NCBI RefSeq assembly: GCF_030145185.1
Contig: NZ_JAQYWB010000020.1
Span: 1 to 64,000, forward strand
From: Desulfoluna sp.
GTDB lineage: Bacteria > Desulfobacterota > Desulfobacteria > Desulfobacterales > Desulfolunaceae
Length of the DNA stretch: 64,000 nt
Reading direction: 5' to 3'
Numbering within the stretch: the first letter of the stretch is position 1; each line of letters opens with the position of its first letter. A program made the translations under genes and the position numbers. The notes beneath the pieces were generated by a model. The model was not told the DNA's origin, searched no databases, and saw only the letters and a list, made by a program, of their open reading frames with translations. Shown one piece after another: positions 8,917 through 18,072 of this stretch.

Positions 8917-8981
8917 ACGGGTCTCCAGTAAATAAAGCATCATTGTTCAGCTTAGGAATGAATACAAAAGAACATGTGTTC

Positions 8982-9037
8982 AAAACCTGTTTGTCAAACT
9001 TTTCAAGAGTTTGGCCCCCGGCAGGGCCGCCGGAGGC
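8982..9037 (-). repeat. Dispersed repeat B, copy 2
   Basis: Carries CCTGTTTGTCAAACTTTTC and the GC palindrome GGCCCCCGGCAGGGCCGCC ending CGGAGGC. It lies between the sulfatase stop (9048) and the thioredoxin start. Confidence 0.75.
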
Positions 9038-9047
9038 ATTCTTTCCC

Positions 9048-10571
9048 TTACGTCGTGCGCAGCTCGCCGATGAAGAGTTTCAGTTTTTGCAGCAGCTCTT
9101 CGGCTTTTTCAGGGTTGGCCTCTGCGATGTTGTTGAGCTGGAAGGGGTCGGTTTTGCGGTCATAGAGCTCGTTGTGCTCGGGCATCTCCACCTTGGCACC
9201 TGCGGTGCAGGTCCACATCTCTTCGTCCATGGTCTTTTCAGAACCGGCCACGCAGTCGACGCTGTTTTTCTCCTCTTCGCTCACCAGCCAGTGCACGTAG
9301 CTGTGCTCTTCGGTGATGATGGACCAGGACATGCCGTAGTAACCGGCGATGGCGAAATCGCGGATCTTGTCCACCTCGCCCTGCATGAGGGGCAGGAGGC
9401 TCTCGCCCTGGAACTCTTCGGCGCCGAAGGTGTTCATGCCGTGGTCGCTGACGCCGCTTTCGGTGTCGAGTTGTCCCATGACATCCATGATGGTGGCGGA
9501 GACGTCCACATTCTGAACAAAGCTGTCGATACGCTGGCCGCCTTCAACGCCCGGGATGTGCATCATCAGGGGCACGTGGACCAGCTCTTCGTAGGGCCAG
9601 GGGCGGGATTTCCGCACGATGCCGTGGCCGTGTTCGCCGGTGCCCATGGGCTGGCCGTGGTCGGACATGAGGACCACCATGGTTTCGTCCCAGAGGCCCT
9701 GCTGGCGGATACTGTCGAGAACCTTTCCGATCCACTCGTCCACCAGGGTGATCTTTTCCATATAAAGGGCGCGGATGTGCTCGCATTCCCGTTCGGTGAT
9801 GCGGCCTTCCACCGGGGTCCAGGGGGCCAGGAGGATGGGGTTGCCCTCGTAGTTGGGGTCGTAGGGGCAGGGCTCACCTTTCCAGACCGAGGGTGGATCC
9901 CAGGGCTCGTGGGGATCAAAGGAGTCCACCCAGAGGAAGAAGGGGCGCTCTTTGTCCCGGCGTTCCTGCAGCCAGTCCAGGGTGCGGTTCACCACCCTGG
10001 CCACGTAGCTGTCGGCGTTGGTTCGCCTGTGCTGCTGCTGTCGCAGAAAGCAGCCGATTTCGTCTAAAAGCTGCTTGCTGTCGTCGTCGATGAGGTTGCC
10101 CTCTTTGTCCCACACCATGGAGGCGGAGGTGAAATCCTCGGGTTTGAGGGCCGGGTCCAGGGGGACATCGGCAAAGGAGGTGTGGTCGAGCTCCTGGCCG
10201 GGGCAGAAATCCACGAAGTCAAAACCGCGTGAGTAGCCGAACTTGGGCAGCCGCATGGGGGCGGTGTCGTAGATGAGGGCGGTCTGCATGTTCTTGCCCC
10301 ACATGATGTCGGTGAGGGTGGTGTCCTCCCCGCCGAGGGGTTCCCAGCCGCCGTAGGGCAGGGTGAACCGGCCTGTCATGAGGGCACGCCGTACGGGTAC
10401 GGTGGGCAGCCCTTCGCTGTACGCGTTTTCGAAAAGCGTCGACTGGCGCGCGAAGCGGTCGATATGGGGGGTTTTTATCTTATCGTTGCCGTAGCACCCC
10501 AGGTAGTTGAACTGCAGGGTGTCCAGCATGATGAAGACGACGTTTTTGATCTTGTCTCGGTTGAAAGCCAT
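9048..10571 (-). CDS. Sulfatase-fold hydrolase with Thr at the formylglycine position
   Basis: A 507-residue alkaline-phosphatase-superfamily protein. Metal-site Asp17 lies in FIMLDTLQ, and the second metal motif is MSDHGQPMGTGEHGHG. In true sulfatases the nucleophile motif is C/S-x-P-x-R, with Cys or Ser oxidised to formylglycine. Here residues 57-61 read TVPVR followed by RALMTGR, so the position is Thr57 and cannot become formylglycine. Thr is the nucleophile in related phosphodiesterases and phosphoethanolamine transferases, so a phosphate-ester role, or a Thr-type sulfatase-like family, is plausible. There is no signal peptide, so it is cytoplasmic. The ATG at 10571 follows GAGGAAA. A Crp/Fnr regulator gene lies just upstream on the same strand. 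Confidence 0.85.
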   Translation of the reverse strand: MAFNRDKIKNVVFIMLDTLQFNYLGCYGNDKIKTPHIDRFARQSTLFENAYSEGLPTVPVRRALMTGRFTLPYGGWEPLGGEDTTLTDIMWGKNMQTALIYDTAPMRLPKFGYSRGFDFVDFCPGQELDHTSFADVPLDPALKPEDFTSASMVWDKEGNLIDDDSKQLLDEIGCFLRQQQHRRTNADSYVARVVNRTLDWLQERRDKERPFFLWVDSFDPHEPWDPPSVWKGEPCPYDPNYEGNPILLAPWTPVEGRITERECEHIRALYMEKITLVDEWIGKVLDSIRQQGLWDETMVVLMSDHGQPMGTGEHGHGIVRKSRPWPYEELVHVPLMMHIPGVEGGQRIDSFVQNVDVSATIMDVMGQLDTESGVSDHGMNTFGAEEFQGESLLPLMQGEVDKIRDFAIAGYYGMSWSIITEEHSYVHWLVSEEEKNSVDCVAGSEKTMDEEMWTCTAGAKVEMPEHNELYDRKTDPFQLNNIAEANPEKAEELLQKLKLFIGELRTT

Positions 10572-10746
10572 GTGTGTTTCCTCGGCACGATAGGGGGTCT
10601 GTCTGTCCGGCGGGTGATGCCTGCCGGTGGGCGGGAGTGGTAAGGGCTCGCCGCGGACCTGTTTGACAATGGGAAAAGGGTAGGGCATTCGGAGGAAAAA
10701 TTCTGCTTCATATAAGACACTTTCTGAAAATTCATTGAATTATATC

Positions 10747-10761
10747 ATCAATAATTTTGAT
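10747..10761. promoter_or_regulatory. Imperfect palindrome, candidate regulator site upstream of the sulfatase-like gene
   Basis: ATCAA-N5-TTGAT with an overlapping TTGATCAA lies in an AT-rich patch about 180 bases before the sulfatase-like start and 125 bases past the Crp/Fnr-type gene. Half-sites resemble the Fnr half-site TTGAT, but order and spacing differ from the classical TTGAT-N4-ATCAA. Confidence 0.3.
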
Positions 10762-10886
10762 CAAAGAGGGCGGATCGGACAACCGAAAAGGAGGGCGTGA
10801 ACGGCCAGGGCCTGAGACAGCGGCCCCACGGGACGACATGGGGGATTAAGGATGGGTACCGTTTTGTCACGGTTTAAGGCGAGGGG

Positions 10887-11597
10887 CTATTCGGGGGTGA
10901 GAAGGCAGAGGATTTTGCCGTGTTCCAGGAGTTTTATGGGGGACAGGACCTCAAGGCGGGTCTTGGAAAATCGCCCGATGATGCCTTCGTCCCGCAGCTC
11001 ATGGATGACGCGGCAGACGCTGCTTCGGTGGATGCCGAGGAGATTGGCCATGTCCACCTGGGAGAGGTCGGGGTTGACGGTTTCCTTTTCCCCCTGTTCC
11101 CGCCAGATGTGGGAGAGCATGCGGCAGATCTGCCCTCGGGCGTCCAGGAGGTTGGAATCGTAGATCTGGCTGAAAAAGGCCCCGCCCTTGACGCCCAGGG
11201 ATTTGACGAGGTTGAGGACCAGATGGGGGTATTCCCGGCAGAAGGCGAGGTCTTCAAGAAGGGTGTTGGGAAAGACGATGATTTCGCATTCTGTCAGGGT
11301 GCGCAGGCTGTGGAAGTGGACACTGGATTTGTGCATGAAGGTGATCTCACCGAAGAGGACCCCCTCTTCCATGATCATCACCACCCGTTCCTGGCCGTCT
11401 TCGGCGATGCAGGAGAGGCGCAGGTGTCCCCGATTCAGAAAGAAGAAGGTTTCGACCTCGGTGCTGCCGAGCTCATGGTGCCGGGGGAGGACCTTTCGTT
11501 CTCCGAGATGCATGATCTCACGCCAGGGGGCGTTGAGTTCCCGGATGCGGAAAACGGCCATGTCCTGCTGGTATGTTTCGCTGTCGTATGGACTCAT
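10887..11597 (-). CDS. Crp/Fnr-family transcriptional regulator
   Basis: A 236-residue regulator. An N-terminal cyclic-nucleotide-binding-type beta barrel covers about residues 35-130 (FFFLNRGHLRLSCIAEDGQERVV, then GVLFGEITFMH). A C-terminal winged helix follows with the recognition region LSQVDMANLLGIHRSSVCRV. There is no N-terminal cysteine cluster of the Fnr kind, so direct oxygen sensing by an Fe-S cluster is unlikely; the ligand is unknown. It is followed on the same strand by the sulfatase-like gene after 315 bases, so local regulation of that gene is plausible. The Crp/Fnr assignment is firm, the regulon inferred. Confidence 0.85.
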   Translation of the reverse strand: MSPYDSETYQQDMAVFRIRELNAPWREIMHLGERKVLPRHHELGSTEVETFFFLNRGHLRLSCIAEDGQERVVMIMEEGVLFGEITFMHKSSVHFHSLRTLTECEIIVFPNTLLEDLAFCREYPHLVLNLVKSLGVKGGAFFSQIYDSNLLDARGQICRMLSHIWREQGEKETVNPDLSQVDMANLLGIHRSSVCRVIHELRDEGIIGRFSKTRLEVLSPIKLLEHGKILCLLTPE

Positions 11598-12112
11598 GCC
11601 CAGGGCTCTCCTCTTGCCTGTTTGGCCCGGCCGAAAGGTCTATCCCCTCGGGCGTATTCTTTTGACAGTCATACGATATCGGTGGGGGTTTGGCACGCGG
11701 GATTTGTCCATGAGGCCTCCACGGACAGGCTTGATCCCGGATATTTCATGAAAAGCGGTCTCCGGTGGCAAGGGGACACACCCTGGCATGAACGTTGAAT
11801 GTGTTTCAGCTTTTTTGAGACAGTTTGGACCAGAAAATCAGCAATGGGACATGTTTTGCGTCTTGGACACAGGGTTGGAAAGGCGAAAGGGGCATGTGTC
11901 GGCAGAGGTCGACTGAGCCTTTATCTTTATCGAATCAGTCCGTGAGAAAACGTTTGCTGGAGACAAGCCAGTGTTTTTCTTCAGATCATGAAACGTGGCG
12001 GTCTTTGGCAAAAAGCTTTGTTCAAAGGGAACAGAGGGCGGGGACGAGAGGGGCGGTGGACAATGATGGCCGTAAAGGATTGTTTGGCACAGATGTTGTA
12101 GTGAAGGGTGGC
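11598..12112. other. Intergenic region between divergent Crp/Fnr and chemoreceptor genes
   Basis: About 500 bases with several short frames but none with a ribosome binding site or recognisable domain. TGGCAC-N5-TTGTA at 12085-12100 resembles a sigma-54 site, but its -12 element has GT in place of GC, so it is not called as a promoter. Confidence 0.5.
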
Positions 12113-12169
12113 GTTGATCAGCAGGGTCTGTATCCAAGGATCCGGGGGGACCCTGACCTGCTGATTAAC
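12113..12169 (+). other. Long stem-loop in the chemoreceptor leader
   Basis: Arms 12113-12125 (GTTGATCAGCAGG) and 12157-12169 pair at 12 of 13 positions around a 31-base loop. A T-rich stretch follows (12172-12184). It lies 73 bases before the chemoreceptor start and could be a terminator or a leader RNA element. Confidence 0.45.
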
Positions 12170-12241
12170 CGCTTTATTTTTATGTGTCACATCGGGTGAG
12201 ACAGTGGGATTACAGATACAGGTGCATCGGAGTTGGACGAC

Positions 12242-13864
12242 ATGAGTATCAAGGTTAAGCAGATTTTTTTGATGGTTGGTTTTTCGGTGATTGTGGTGTT
12301 TATGTTTCTCTCGACGGTGGTGGTGTCGGGAAGAATGAAGGATGACGGACTGGTCATCAACCTGGCGGGGCGGCAGCGCATGCTTTCCCAGAAAATGACC
12401 AAGGAAATTTACGATTATTCGGCCACCTCCGATCCCAGCCTCACAGACACCATTCAGAACACCGCCCAAGTCTTCGATCTCACCTTAAAAGCCCTCACTG
12501 ATTCCGGCAAGGCCCCCCTGAACCTTCAACAGACCGAGGCCCGCCAGTGTCCAGCGTCTACAGGGGAGGTTCGTGCCCAACTTTTGAAGGTCTCCTCCCT
12601 CTGGACGACTTTTTACGGGCACCTCGACGCCATTGTTGCTGGCGGCAGCGGGGCGGGTGCCAGCCTAACCTGGGTGAAGGCTAATAATGTGAAACTCCTT
12701 TCCGAGATGAACGCTGCCGTGGTGTTGATGCAGGACGCCTCCGAGAAAAAACTCTCCCTTCTCTACACCCTTCAGATGGGGGGGATCGTGGCTGGCCTTC
12801 TCATCATGATCCTGGGTATCCGCACGGCCTTTACCCTGCTGACCCGTCTTGCCAGGGTAGAGAAGTTTGCCAGGCGCCTTGGCTCCGGTGACCTCAACGC
12901 CACCTCCGGTATTACCGGGCGGGATGAACTCGGCCGTATCGGAGCGAGCCTCGACGGCATGGCTGTCGAGATGAAAACCATGCTCACCGGCGTCGTTCGC
13001 AACTCCAAAACCCTTTTTGACACCTCCGGGATGCTGAATTCCCTTTCCGGCGGCATGGCCAACAGCGTCTCCTCCATCGCCACCCAGTCCCAGTCCGTGG
13101 CCGCTTCAGCGGAACAGATGAGCAACAACATGAACTCCGTGGCGGCCGCCATAGAACAAGCCTCCACCAACGTCGGCATCGTCTCCGGCTCCACCGAACA
13201 GATGATGCTCACCATTGTGGAGATCGCGTCCAACACCGAAAAAGCCACCGAGATCACGGCCGACGCCGTGAGTAAAACGGAAACATCGGCCGATAAGATC
13301 TCCGTCCTTGGCCGGGCCGCCAATGAGATTGGCCAGGTCACCGAGGCCATTACCGAGATTTCGGAGCAGACCAACCTCCTGGCCTTAAACGCCACCATTG
13401 AGGCCGCCCGTGCCGGCGACGCAGGCAAAGGGTTTGCCGTCGTGGCCCATGAAATCAAGGAACTGGCCCGACAGACCGCCGAAGCCACCCAGGACATTCG
13501 CACCCAGGTGACCATGATCCAGAACGCCACCCGGGACGCCGTGGGTGAAATAACGGGTATCAATGAGGTCGTTCACGGCATCAACGAGGTGGTGGGAGGG
13601 ATTTCAGCCGCCGTGGAAGAGCAATCCGTCACCACCCGAGAGATCTCTGATAATATCGGTCAGGCCTCCCTCGGCATCCAGGACGTGGCCGTGAATATCG
13701 CCGATACCTCCGTGGCCGTGGGCAGCGTCGCCCATGACATCTCCGAGCTGAATCGGGAAACCCTCGGTATCAGCGCAAGCAGCACCAAGGTGGCCTCCGA
13801 AGCGGCCTCGTTGAACCACCTCTCCGAAGATCTTGAAACGGCGGTGGGGCAGTTCAGGATGTAG
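12242..13864 (+). CDS. Methyl-accepting chemotaxis protein with PilJ-type sensor
   Basis: A 540-residue receptor. A first membrane helix (residues about 7-27) is followed by a PilJ-type sensor with the hallmark [17 protein letters not shown], a second membrane helix near residues 180-200, a HAMP segment ([16 protein letters not shown]) and a long MCP signalling coiled coil. The hairpin tip reads [28 protein letters not shown]. It should sense a periplasmic cue and control CheA. No pentapeptide tether for CheR is seen at the C-terminus. The ATG at 12242 is preferred over a TTG three codons upstream. The sensor is only about 150 residues, small for a periplasmic domain. Confidence 0.92.
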   Translation: MSIKVKQIFLMVGFSVIVVFMFLSTVVVSGRMKDDGLVINLAGRQRMLSQKMTKEIYDYSATSDPSLTDTIQNTAQVFDLTLKALTDSGKAPLNLQQTEARQCPASTGEVRAQLLKVSSLWTTFYGHLDAIVAGGSGAGASLTWVKANNVKLLSEMNAAVVLMQDASEKKLSLLYTLQMGGIVAGLLIMILGIRTAFTLLTRLARVEKFARRLGSGDLNATSGITGRDELGRIGASLDGMAVEMKTMLTGVVRNSKTLFDTSGMLNSLSGGMANSVSSIATQSQSVAASAEQMSNNMNSVAAAIEQASTNVGIVSGSTEQMMLTIVEIASNTEKATEITADAVSKTETSADKISVLGRAANEIGQVTEAITEISEQTNLLALNATIEAARAGDAGKGFAVVAHEIKELARQTAEATQDIRTQVTMIQNATRDAVGEITGINEVVHGINEVVGGISAAVEEQSVTTREISDNIGQASLGIQDVAVNIADTSVAVGSVAHDISELNRETLGISASSTKVASEAASLNHLSEDLETAVGQFRM

Positions 13865-13933
13865 GGTTTAACAGGAAAGGCGTTTCTGGTGCGACGTTCT
13901 GGGGTCTTCGTTCAATGGATTCGCATTCTATTC

Positions 13934-14004
13934 ACTATTCAGCTGACGCCTCCGGGGGCCAAACTTTTGCCGATTTGTATGGCCTGGGTTTGACAAACAG
14001 GCCT
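13934..14004 (+). repeat. Dispersed repeat B, copy 3
   Basis: Begins with ACTATTCAGCT, then CGCCTCCGGGGGCCAAACTTTT and ends GGTTTGACAAACAGGCC (written here as two parts of under 20 bases: CCTCCGGGGGCCAAAC and GTTTGACAAACAGG). It is in the 350-base non-coding gap 13865-14214, which otherwise holds only repeat A copy 3. Confidence 0.7.
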
Positions 14005-14157
14005 TAAAAAACAATCTTGGGTAATCTAAAACCCAAGGCGAATGTGATTTGACCCGATAAGTCCGCCTACGCAAAAGCCTTCGGCGCGACAATCGATCCG
14101 TCTTCGTGTTCAGCGACGCTTGAAAAAGTCAGCTACGCCGTGACAAGGGGGCAAAAC

Positions 14158-14192
14158 GCATCCGCAACCTGCTTTCAAGGTGGCACACCTTG
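14158..14192 (-). repeat. Dispersed repeat A, copy 3
   Basis: Inverted orientation: ATCCGCAACCTGCTTTC then the hairpin AAGGTGGCACACCTT. It ends 22 bases before the stop of the AlbA_2 gene on the minus strand. Confidence 0.65.
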
Positions 14193-14214
14193 CTGATCAT
14201 GCTTGATGCATGGC

Positions 14215-15303
14215 TTATGTCGTTTTTCTCGATTCACTTTCTTGGGTCGTATAATACATTTGATTCGGGCTCCTGGGCGTATCGGGCAGGGTCGGTTTGA
14301 GTCGCCCCGAGTCAATCAGAGGTTTTAGAATCACTTTGCGAAAATAATCCCTGTTTTTGATTCCGATATGATCTTGGATATGATCCCTGCTTTTTGGCGT
14401 TTTGCAAAATATCAGGATTGTCTTCGTTCTTTCAGCTTGCATGGTAGCTTGCATGGTAGCTTGCATGGTAGCTTGCGCGGTAGCCTGGGCAGGCACTGTG
14501 GGGATGACCATTTTGAAGATATCATCCTCGAAAAGCTCCGGCATCTTTCCCTTGGAAAAAACAGGGGTGTATTTAAACAGGTTCCGCACCCCGGAGCCCA
14601 ACTCGTCTGCAAATCCGATCTCCTTGAACACCTTGGCGATCAACGGGTTCTTGGGGAACGGGGTAAAAAGTCTCGGGTCAATGAGCCCATGACCGTGGGG
14701 ACGGTTGGCATTTTCAAAAACCACCCGATCGGTTTCGATGATCATCTTGGCCGGAAAGGCGCTGGCATACTCCCTGTGAATGAGGATGTTGGCAACGGCC
14801 TCCCGGAAGATCTTGCTCCGAAGGCTGACGCGCACGTCCCCCTCCAGGTAAAAGGGATCGGGAAGGTGTTTGGCCACAAAGGCCATGAGGCGGTCGTAGC
14901 TGTCCATGAGGTTGGTGCGGATGTCATCCCCGTCGTCGTTCCGGTCAAAGATCTTTCCCGCGGTTTGATGCACCTGGGAACTCTCCGGCACAAAGAGATA
15001 GATGATTTTTTGACCCGAAAGATCAACCACCTCCGGAGCCAGGTAGACCGGCGGAAAGAGCTTCTGCGGGTTGTTGTCCAGGGTCACCAGATTCCCCACC
15101 ATCTCAGAAAGGCAGGCCTCCTCCACCCCGCACACCTCCCCGTCATCCCTCACCCCCAGAAAAAGGTGCCCCCCGGACCGGTTCAAAAACGCACAGATCG
15201 TCTCAAAGAGATCCTTGTTAAGGCCGGTTCGTGCCTCCTTGAACTCCACAGCCATCCCTTCACCCTGGCAAATGATGCCAAGCAGATGCTCACTTTTGTC
15301 CAT
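14215..15303 (-). CDS. AlbA_2 (Schlafen-type) domain protein with HATPase-like module, putative regulator
   Basis: The 362-residue protein opens with an AlbA_2 domain (EFKEARTGLNKDLFETICAF, then GGHLFLGVRDDGEVCGV, residues about 18-65). A central segment (REAVANILIHREYA to ELGSGVRNLFKY) is typical of RecG-like/HATPase_c_4 regulators. A C-terminal helix-turn-helix-like part carries KSRDHIQDHIGI. A linker at about residues 273-288 is built from a repeated TMQA unit encoded by a 12-bp tandem repeat. Family members are linked to nucleic-acid binding and transcription control; function is unproven. The ATG at 15303 follows AAGGAGA at 8 bases. It is a single-gene unit in an accessory stretch. Confidence 0.8.
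   Translation of the reverse strand: MDKSEHLLGIICQGEGMAVEFKEARTGLNKDLFETICAFLNRSGGHLFLGVRDDGEVCGVEEACLSEMVGNLVTLDNNPQKLFPPVYLAPEVVDLSGQKIIYLFVPESSQVHQTAGKIFDRNDDGDDIRTNLMDSYDRLMAFVAKHLPDPFYLEGDVRVSLRSKIFREAVANILIHREYASAFPAKMIIETDRVVFENANRPHGHGLIDPRLFTPFPKNPLIAKVFKEIGFADELGSGVRNLFKYTPVFSKGKMPELFEDDIFKMVIPTVPAQATAQATMQATMQATMQAERTKTILIFCKTPKSRDHIQDHIGIKNRDYFRKVILKPLIDSGRLKPTLPDTPRSPNQMYYTTQESESRKTT
14437..14484 (-). repeat. In-frame 12-bp tandem repeat, four units
   Basis: Unit TTGCATGGTAGC occurs three times exactly and once as TTGCGCGGTAGC. On the coding strand it gives the TMQA linker of the AlbA_2 protein. Copy number changes would lengthen the linker without a frameshift. Confidence 0.9.
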
Positions 15304-15969
15304 TGGGATACTCTCCTTGGGGGGCGGGTCATGATTGTTGAGAAAAAAGCGTGCCTCCGGCGGCGAGGTGTGCCACCTCGAAAGCGGGTTGATGGGGGAG
15401 GCGTGTTAGGCTGTCCTAAAGGCATCAGTTTTTGCATGAGTTTCTCGTTCCGAATGCTCCTTGGAGGCTCTGACTCCATGCGTGAGAGCACCGTAACCTG
15501 TGAATTTTACCACTCACGTTGCCGTTTCACATACCGGCAAGGCAGAGCATTGCACCCGACACTCATTTAGGTAGAACCTGAGAGCGAAACATCATAAGCT
15601 TCATATGGTTCGATGATGTTTTTAAGCTGCGTTGTATTAATTCGAGGCTTCGTTGCACCCTGTACTAAGCGTTTCCGATCCCAGGTGTGGCTTCAAGCTT
15701 CAGGTTATGACTCTTTTTTCTTGTTTTGTATGCTAATTGGCTTGAGGGTGAGGGTCAAGAGAGACTTTGTAGGAGGGCGCGGAGCATTCGCAAACCAGCT
15801 TTCAACCCCTCAACGCGTTCAGTTTCGATTGGAAACGTCGGCTCTGCTGTAGCAAGGGTGTCTTTTTAAAAAGAGCCATGAGCGAAGCGCATTCCTCGAG
15901 CGAAGAACGACGCACCAGGAACCAGGAACGTTTTTCTCGCTTTCCCTTTCCTTGATTTTTTCTCATATA
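15304..15969. other. Intergenic region holding repeat A copy 4, no gene
   Basis: Repeat A copy 4 lies at 15353-15390. A partial match to the repeat A tail (GCATTCGCAAACCAGCTTTC) is at 15785-15804. An 80-codon frame at 15613-15852 shows no domain or convincing start and is not called. Confidence 0.5.
15353..15390 (+). repeat. Dispersed repeat A, copy 4
   Basis: GCCTCCGGCGGC, hairpin CGAGGTGTGCCACCTCG and AAAGCGGGTT. Relative to copy 1 both hairpin arms changed together (A-T pair replaced by G-C). Confidence 0.75.
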
Positions 15970-15998
15970 TTGACAGGGTTGTCATCTGAGGCTATGGT
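15970..15998 (+). promoter_or_regulatory. Sigma-70-type promoter of the aldehyde dehydrogenase gene
   Basis: TTGACA (15970-15975), a 17-base spacer and TATGGT (15993-15998). It lies about 110 bases before the start codon, in the right orientation. Confidence 0.6.
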
Positions 15999-16008
15999 TG
16001 AGTGGCTT

Positions 16009-16026
16009 GTCGGCCAGCTGGCCGAC
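16009..16026. promoter_or_regulatory. Perfect 18-bp palindrome, candidate operator
   Basis: GTCGGCCAGCTGGCCGAC is its own complement. It begins 10 bases after the -10 element, over the expected transcription start, where a dimeric repressor would block initiation. Confidence 0.5.
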
Positions 16027-16107
16027 TGATAGGCTTGGGAATCAAGGGATGAATGGTTGGTCCATCTGAAACGGGTCCGTGGTTACGGGTCGGAAAAGGA
16101 GGCTTAC

Positions 16108-17703
16108 ATGAGCGGTTCCATGGAAGTACAGGCTGTACCCGATATTGACGCAACGCCCTGTTGCAATGCTGTGACAGGGGATATTATGGGGTATTCTCCC
16201 CTGCACACGGTGGAGGCGCTTAAAGAGGCCATTGCGGCGGGTCGGCAGGCCCAGGCAATTTGGGCGGCGATGCCGGTCAAAGAGCGGGTGAAGCGGATGA
16301 AGGCGGTGCGGGCTTATATGATGGCCCACCTCGACGAATTGGCGGAGACCGTGGCCCGGGATGTGGGGAAGACACGCATCGACGCCCTGGCCACCGAAAT
16401 ACTGCCTGCGACCATGGCCCTGACTTACTATTGCGGTAAGGCCAGGGGCTTCCTCAAGTCTCGGCGGAAGGTGCCGGGGAACCTGTTTCTTTCCAACAAG
16501 TGGAGCCAGATTCATCAGGTGCCCTTTGGGGTGATCGGGGTGATCTCGCCCTGGAATTACCCGTTCACCATTCCTTTCTCCGAGGTGGTCATGGGGCTTC
16601 TGGCGGGCAACGCCGTGGTGCTGAAGACCGCTTCAGAAACCCAGGCGGTGGGGCTTGCCCTGAAGGAATGCATGGACGCGGCCGACCTGCCACGAGGGCT
16701 TTTCAGCTTTATTAATATGCCGGGCCGTATCGCCGGAGACGCGTTTTTGGAGTCGGGGATAGATAAGCTCTTTTTCACCGGGTCTGTCTCTGTGGGAAAG
16801 AAGCTGATGGCCAAGGCGGCCGAGACCTTGACGCCCGTTTCTCTGGAGCTTGGGGGCAACGATGCCATGCTGGTTTGCGAGGACGCGGATCTGCATCGAG
16901 CCGTCAATGGGGCGGTTTGGGCCGGTCTTCAAAACGCCGGACAGTCTTGTGGCGGGGTGGAGCGGATCTATGTTCACGCCTCGGTCTACGAGCCATTTAT
17001 GAAACTGATGAAGACGAAGGTCGAGGGACTTCGGGTGGGATACGACCGGGATCACACCATGGACATCGGGGCCATTGCAACCGAACGTCAGTTGGAGACG
17101 GTGAAACGCCATGTGGACGACGCCCTGGCCAGAGGGGCGGTTATCTACGCGCAATCCAAGCCCCCCAAAGACCCCATGCAGGGCCATTTTTATCCGCCCA
17201 CGGTTTTGACGGAGGTGACCCATGAGATGCTGGTGATGGCAGAAGAGACCTTCGGGCCGCTTCTGGGGGTGATGAAGGTGGTGAGTATGGATGAGGCGAT
17301 TCTTCTTGCCAATGATTCCGACCTTGGGTTGACCGGGTCGGTCTGGTCCAAAAAAGGGAAAAAAGCGCAGGTGCTGGCAAGGCAGATCATGGCGGGTGCG
17401 ATTACCATCAACGATCACCTGATGAGCCACGGCCTGGCCGAAACCCCCTGGGGCGGCTTTAAGGAGTCGGGTATCGGGCGCTCCCACGGCGCCATCGGGT
17501 TTGCCGAGATGACCACTCCCCAGGTCGTGGTCCAGGACGTGCTCCCCTTTGTGAAGAAAAATTTGTGGTGGCACCCCTTCAGCCCCAAGGTTTACCGAAC
17601 CGTCAAGGGGGTGGCCCAGGCCCTTTATGCTCCTACCTGGAAAGGAAAAGCCAAAGGCCTTGGCAACGTGCTGATGGGATTTCCGCGGATGTTTATGAAA
17701 TAA
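16108..17703 (+). CDS. Aldehyde dehydrogenase family protein
   Basis: A 531-residue NAD(P)-dependent aldehyde dehydrogenase. The cofactor-fold segment IGVISPWNYPFTIP, the general-base Glu in SLELGGNDAM (about residue 247) and the nucleophile Cys in GQSCGGVERIYV (about residue 280) are present, so it should be active. The C-terminus extends about 40 residues past the usual core (FHPFSPKV-type end, basic). Sequence resembles the succinate-semialdehyde/fatty-aldehyde group; the substrate is not decided. The ATG at 16108 follows AAAGGAGG. A promoter at 15970-15998 and an 18-bp palindrome precede it, and repeat B copy 4 follows the stop. It is a single-gene unit. Confidence 0.88.
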   Translation: MSGSMEVQAVPDIDATPCCNAVTGDIMGYSPLHTVEALKEAIAAGRQAQAIWAAMPVKERVKRMKAVRAYMMAHLDELAETVARDVGKTRIDALATEILPATMALTYYCGKARGFLKSRRKVPGNLFLSNKWSQIHQVPFGVIGVISPWNYPFTIPFSEVVMGLLAGNAVVLKTASETQAVGLALKECMDAADLPRGLFSFINMPGRIAGDAFLESGIDKLFFTGSVSVGKKLMAKAAETLTPVSLELGGNDAMLVCEDADLHRAVNGAVWAGLQNAGQSCGGVERIYVHASVYEPFMKLMKTKVEGLRVGYDRDHTMDIGAIATERQLETVKRHVDDALARGAVIYAQSKPPKDPMQGHFYPPTVLTEVTHEMLVMAEETFGPLLGVMKVVSMDEAILLANDSDLGLTGSVWSKKGKKAQVLARQIMAGAITINDHLMSHGLAETPWGGFKESGIGRSHGAIGFAEMTTPQVVVQDVLPFVKKNLWWHPFSPKVYRTVKGVAQALYAPTWKGKAKGLGNVLMGFPRMFMK

Positions 17704-17715
17704 GAGATAAAAAGT

Positions 17716-17776
17716 GCCTCCGGCGGCCCTGCCGGGGGCTAAACTTTTAAAAAGTTTAACAAACAGGTCTTAAAAC
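17716..17776 (+). repeat. Dispersed repeat B, copy 4
   Basis: GCCTCCGGCGGCCCTGCCGG, then CTAAACTTTTAAAAAGTTTA and ACAAACAGG. It lies 13 bases past the aldehyde dehydrogenase stop codon. A short fragment of repeat A (ACATCCGCAACCTGCTTTTA) follows at 17798-17817. Confidence 0.75.
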
Positions 17777-17875
17777 GTATGCTTGATACGAAATTCACAT
17801 CCGCAACCTGCTTTTAAGGTGTTTTTATCTCTTTCTGAGATGCACGTCTTGCCCCCTTTTCTCCTTGCCCTTTCC

Positions 17876-18072
17876 CTACACCTTCTTCAAAAAACAGGTC
17901 TTCAGCACCATGGTGGTTTTTCCTTCACGGCACTCGATATTCTCCGGGTTGTCGGTGAGGTGAATTTTTTTAAGGGTTTTTCCTCTTTTGACCTTCAGGT
18001 CTTTGATGAGCTGAACCGAGTCGCCGTCATTTAAAAGAGTGCCGTTGCTGTCTTTGGTTTTTATGGTTGCAT
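17876..18072 (-). pseudogene. PhnA-domain protein gene, start codon out of frame
   Basis: Reading the minus strand from 18064 to a TAG at 17876-17878 gives about 65 residues that match the small PhnA family throughout: TKDSNGTLLNDGDSVQLIKD, LKVKRGKTLKKIHLTD, NPENIECREGKTTMVLKT. The frame has no ATG, GTG or TTG: an in-frame TGA lies at 18086-18088. An ATG at 18070-18072 is one base out of frame; one extra G after it would give MATIKTKDSNG, a normal start. Either a one-base deletion inactivated the gene or the sequence has an error there. An ATA start at 18064 is a remote option. PhnA proteins are small and of unsettled function despite the phosphonate name. Confidence 0.7.

Noticed and set aside
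12085-12100. Sigma-54-like TGGCAC-N5-TTGTA before the first chemoreceptor
   Set aside because: The -12 element lacks the invariant GC.
15613-15852. 79-codon plus-strand frame
   Set aside because: Overlaps a partial repeat A tail and has no start signal.
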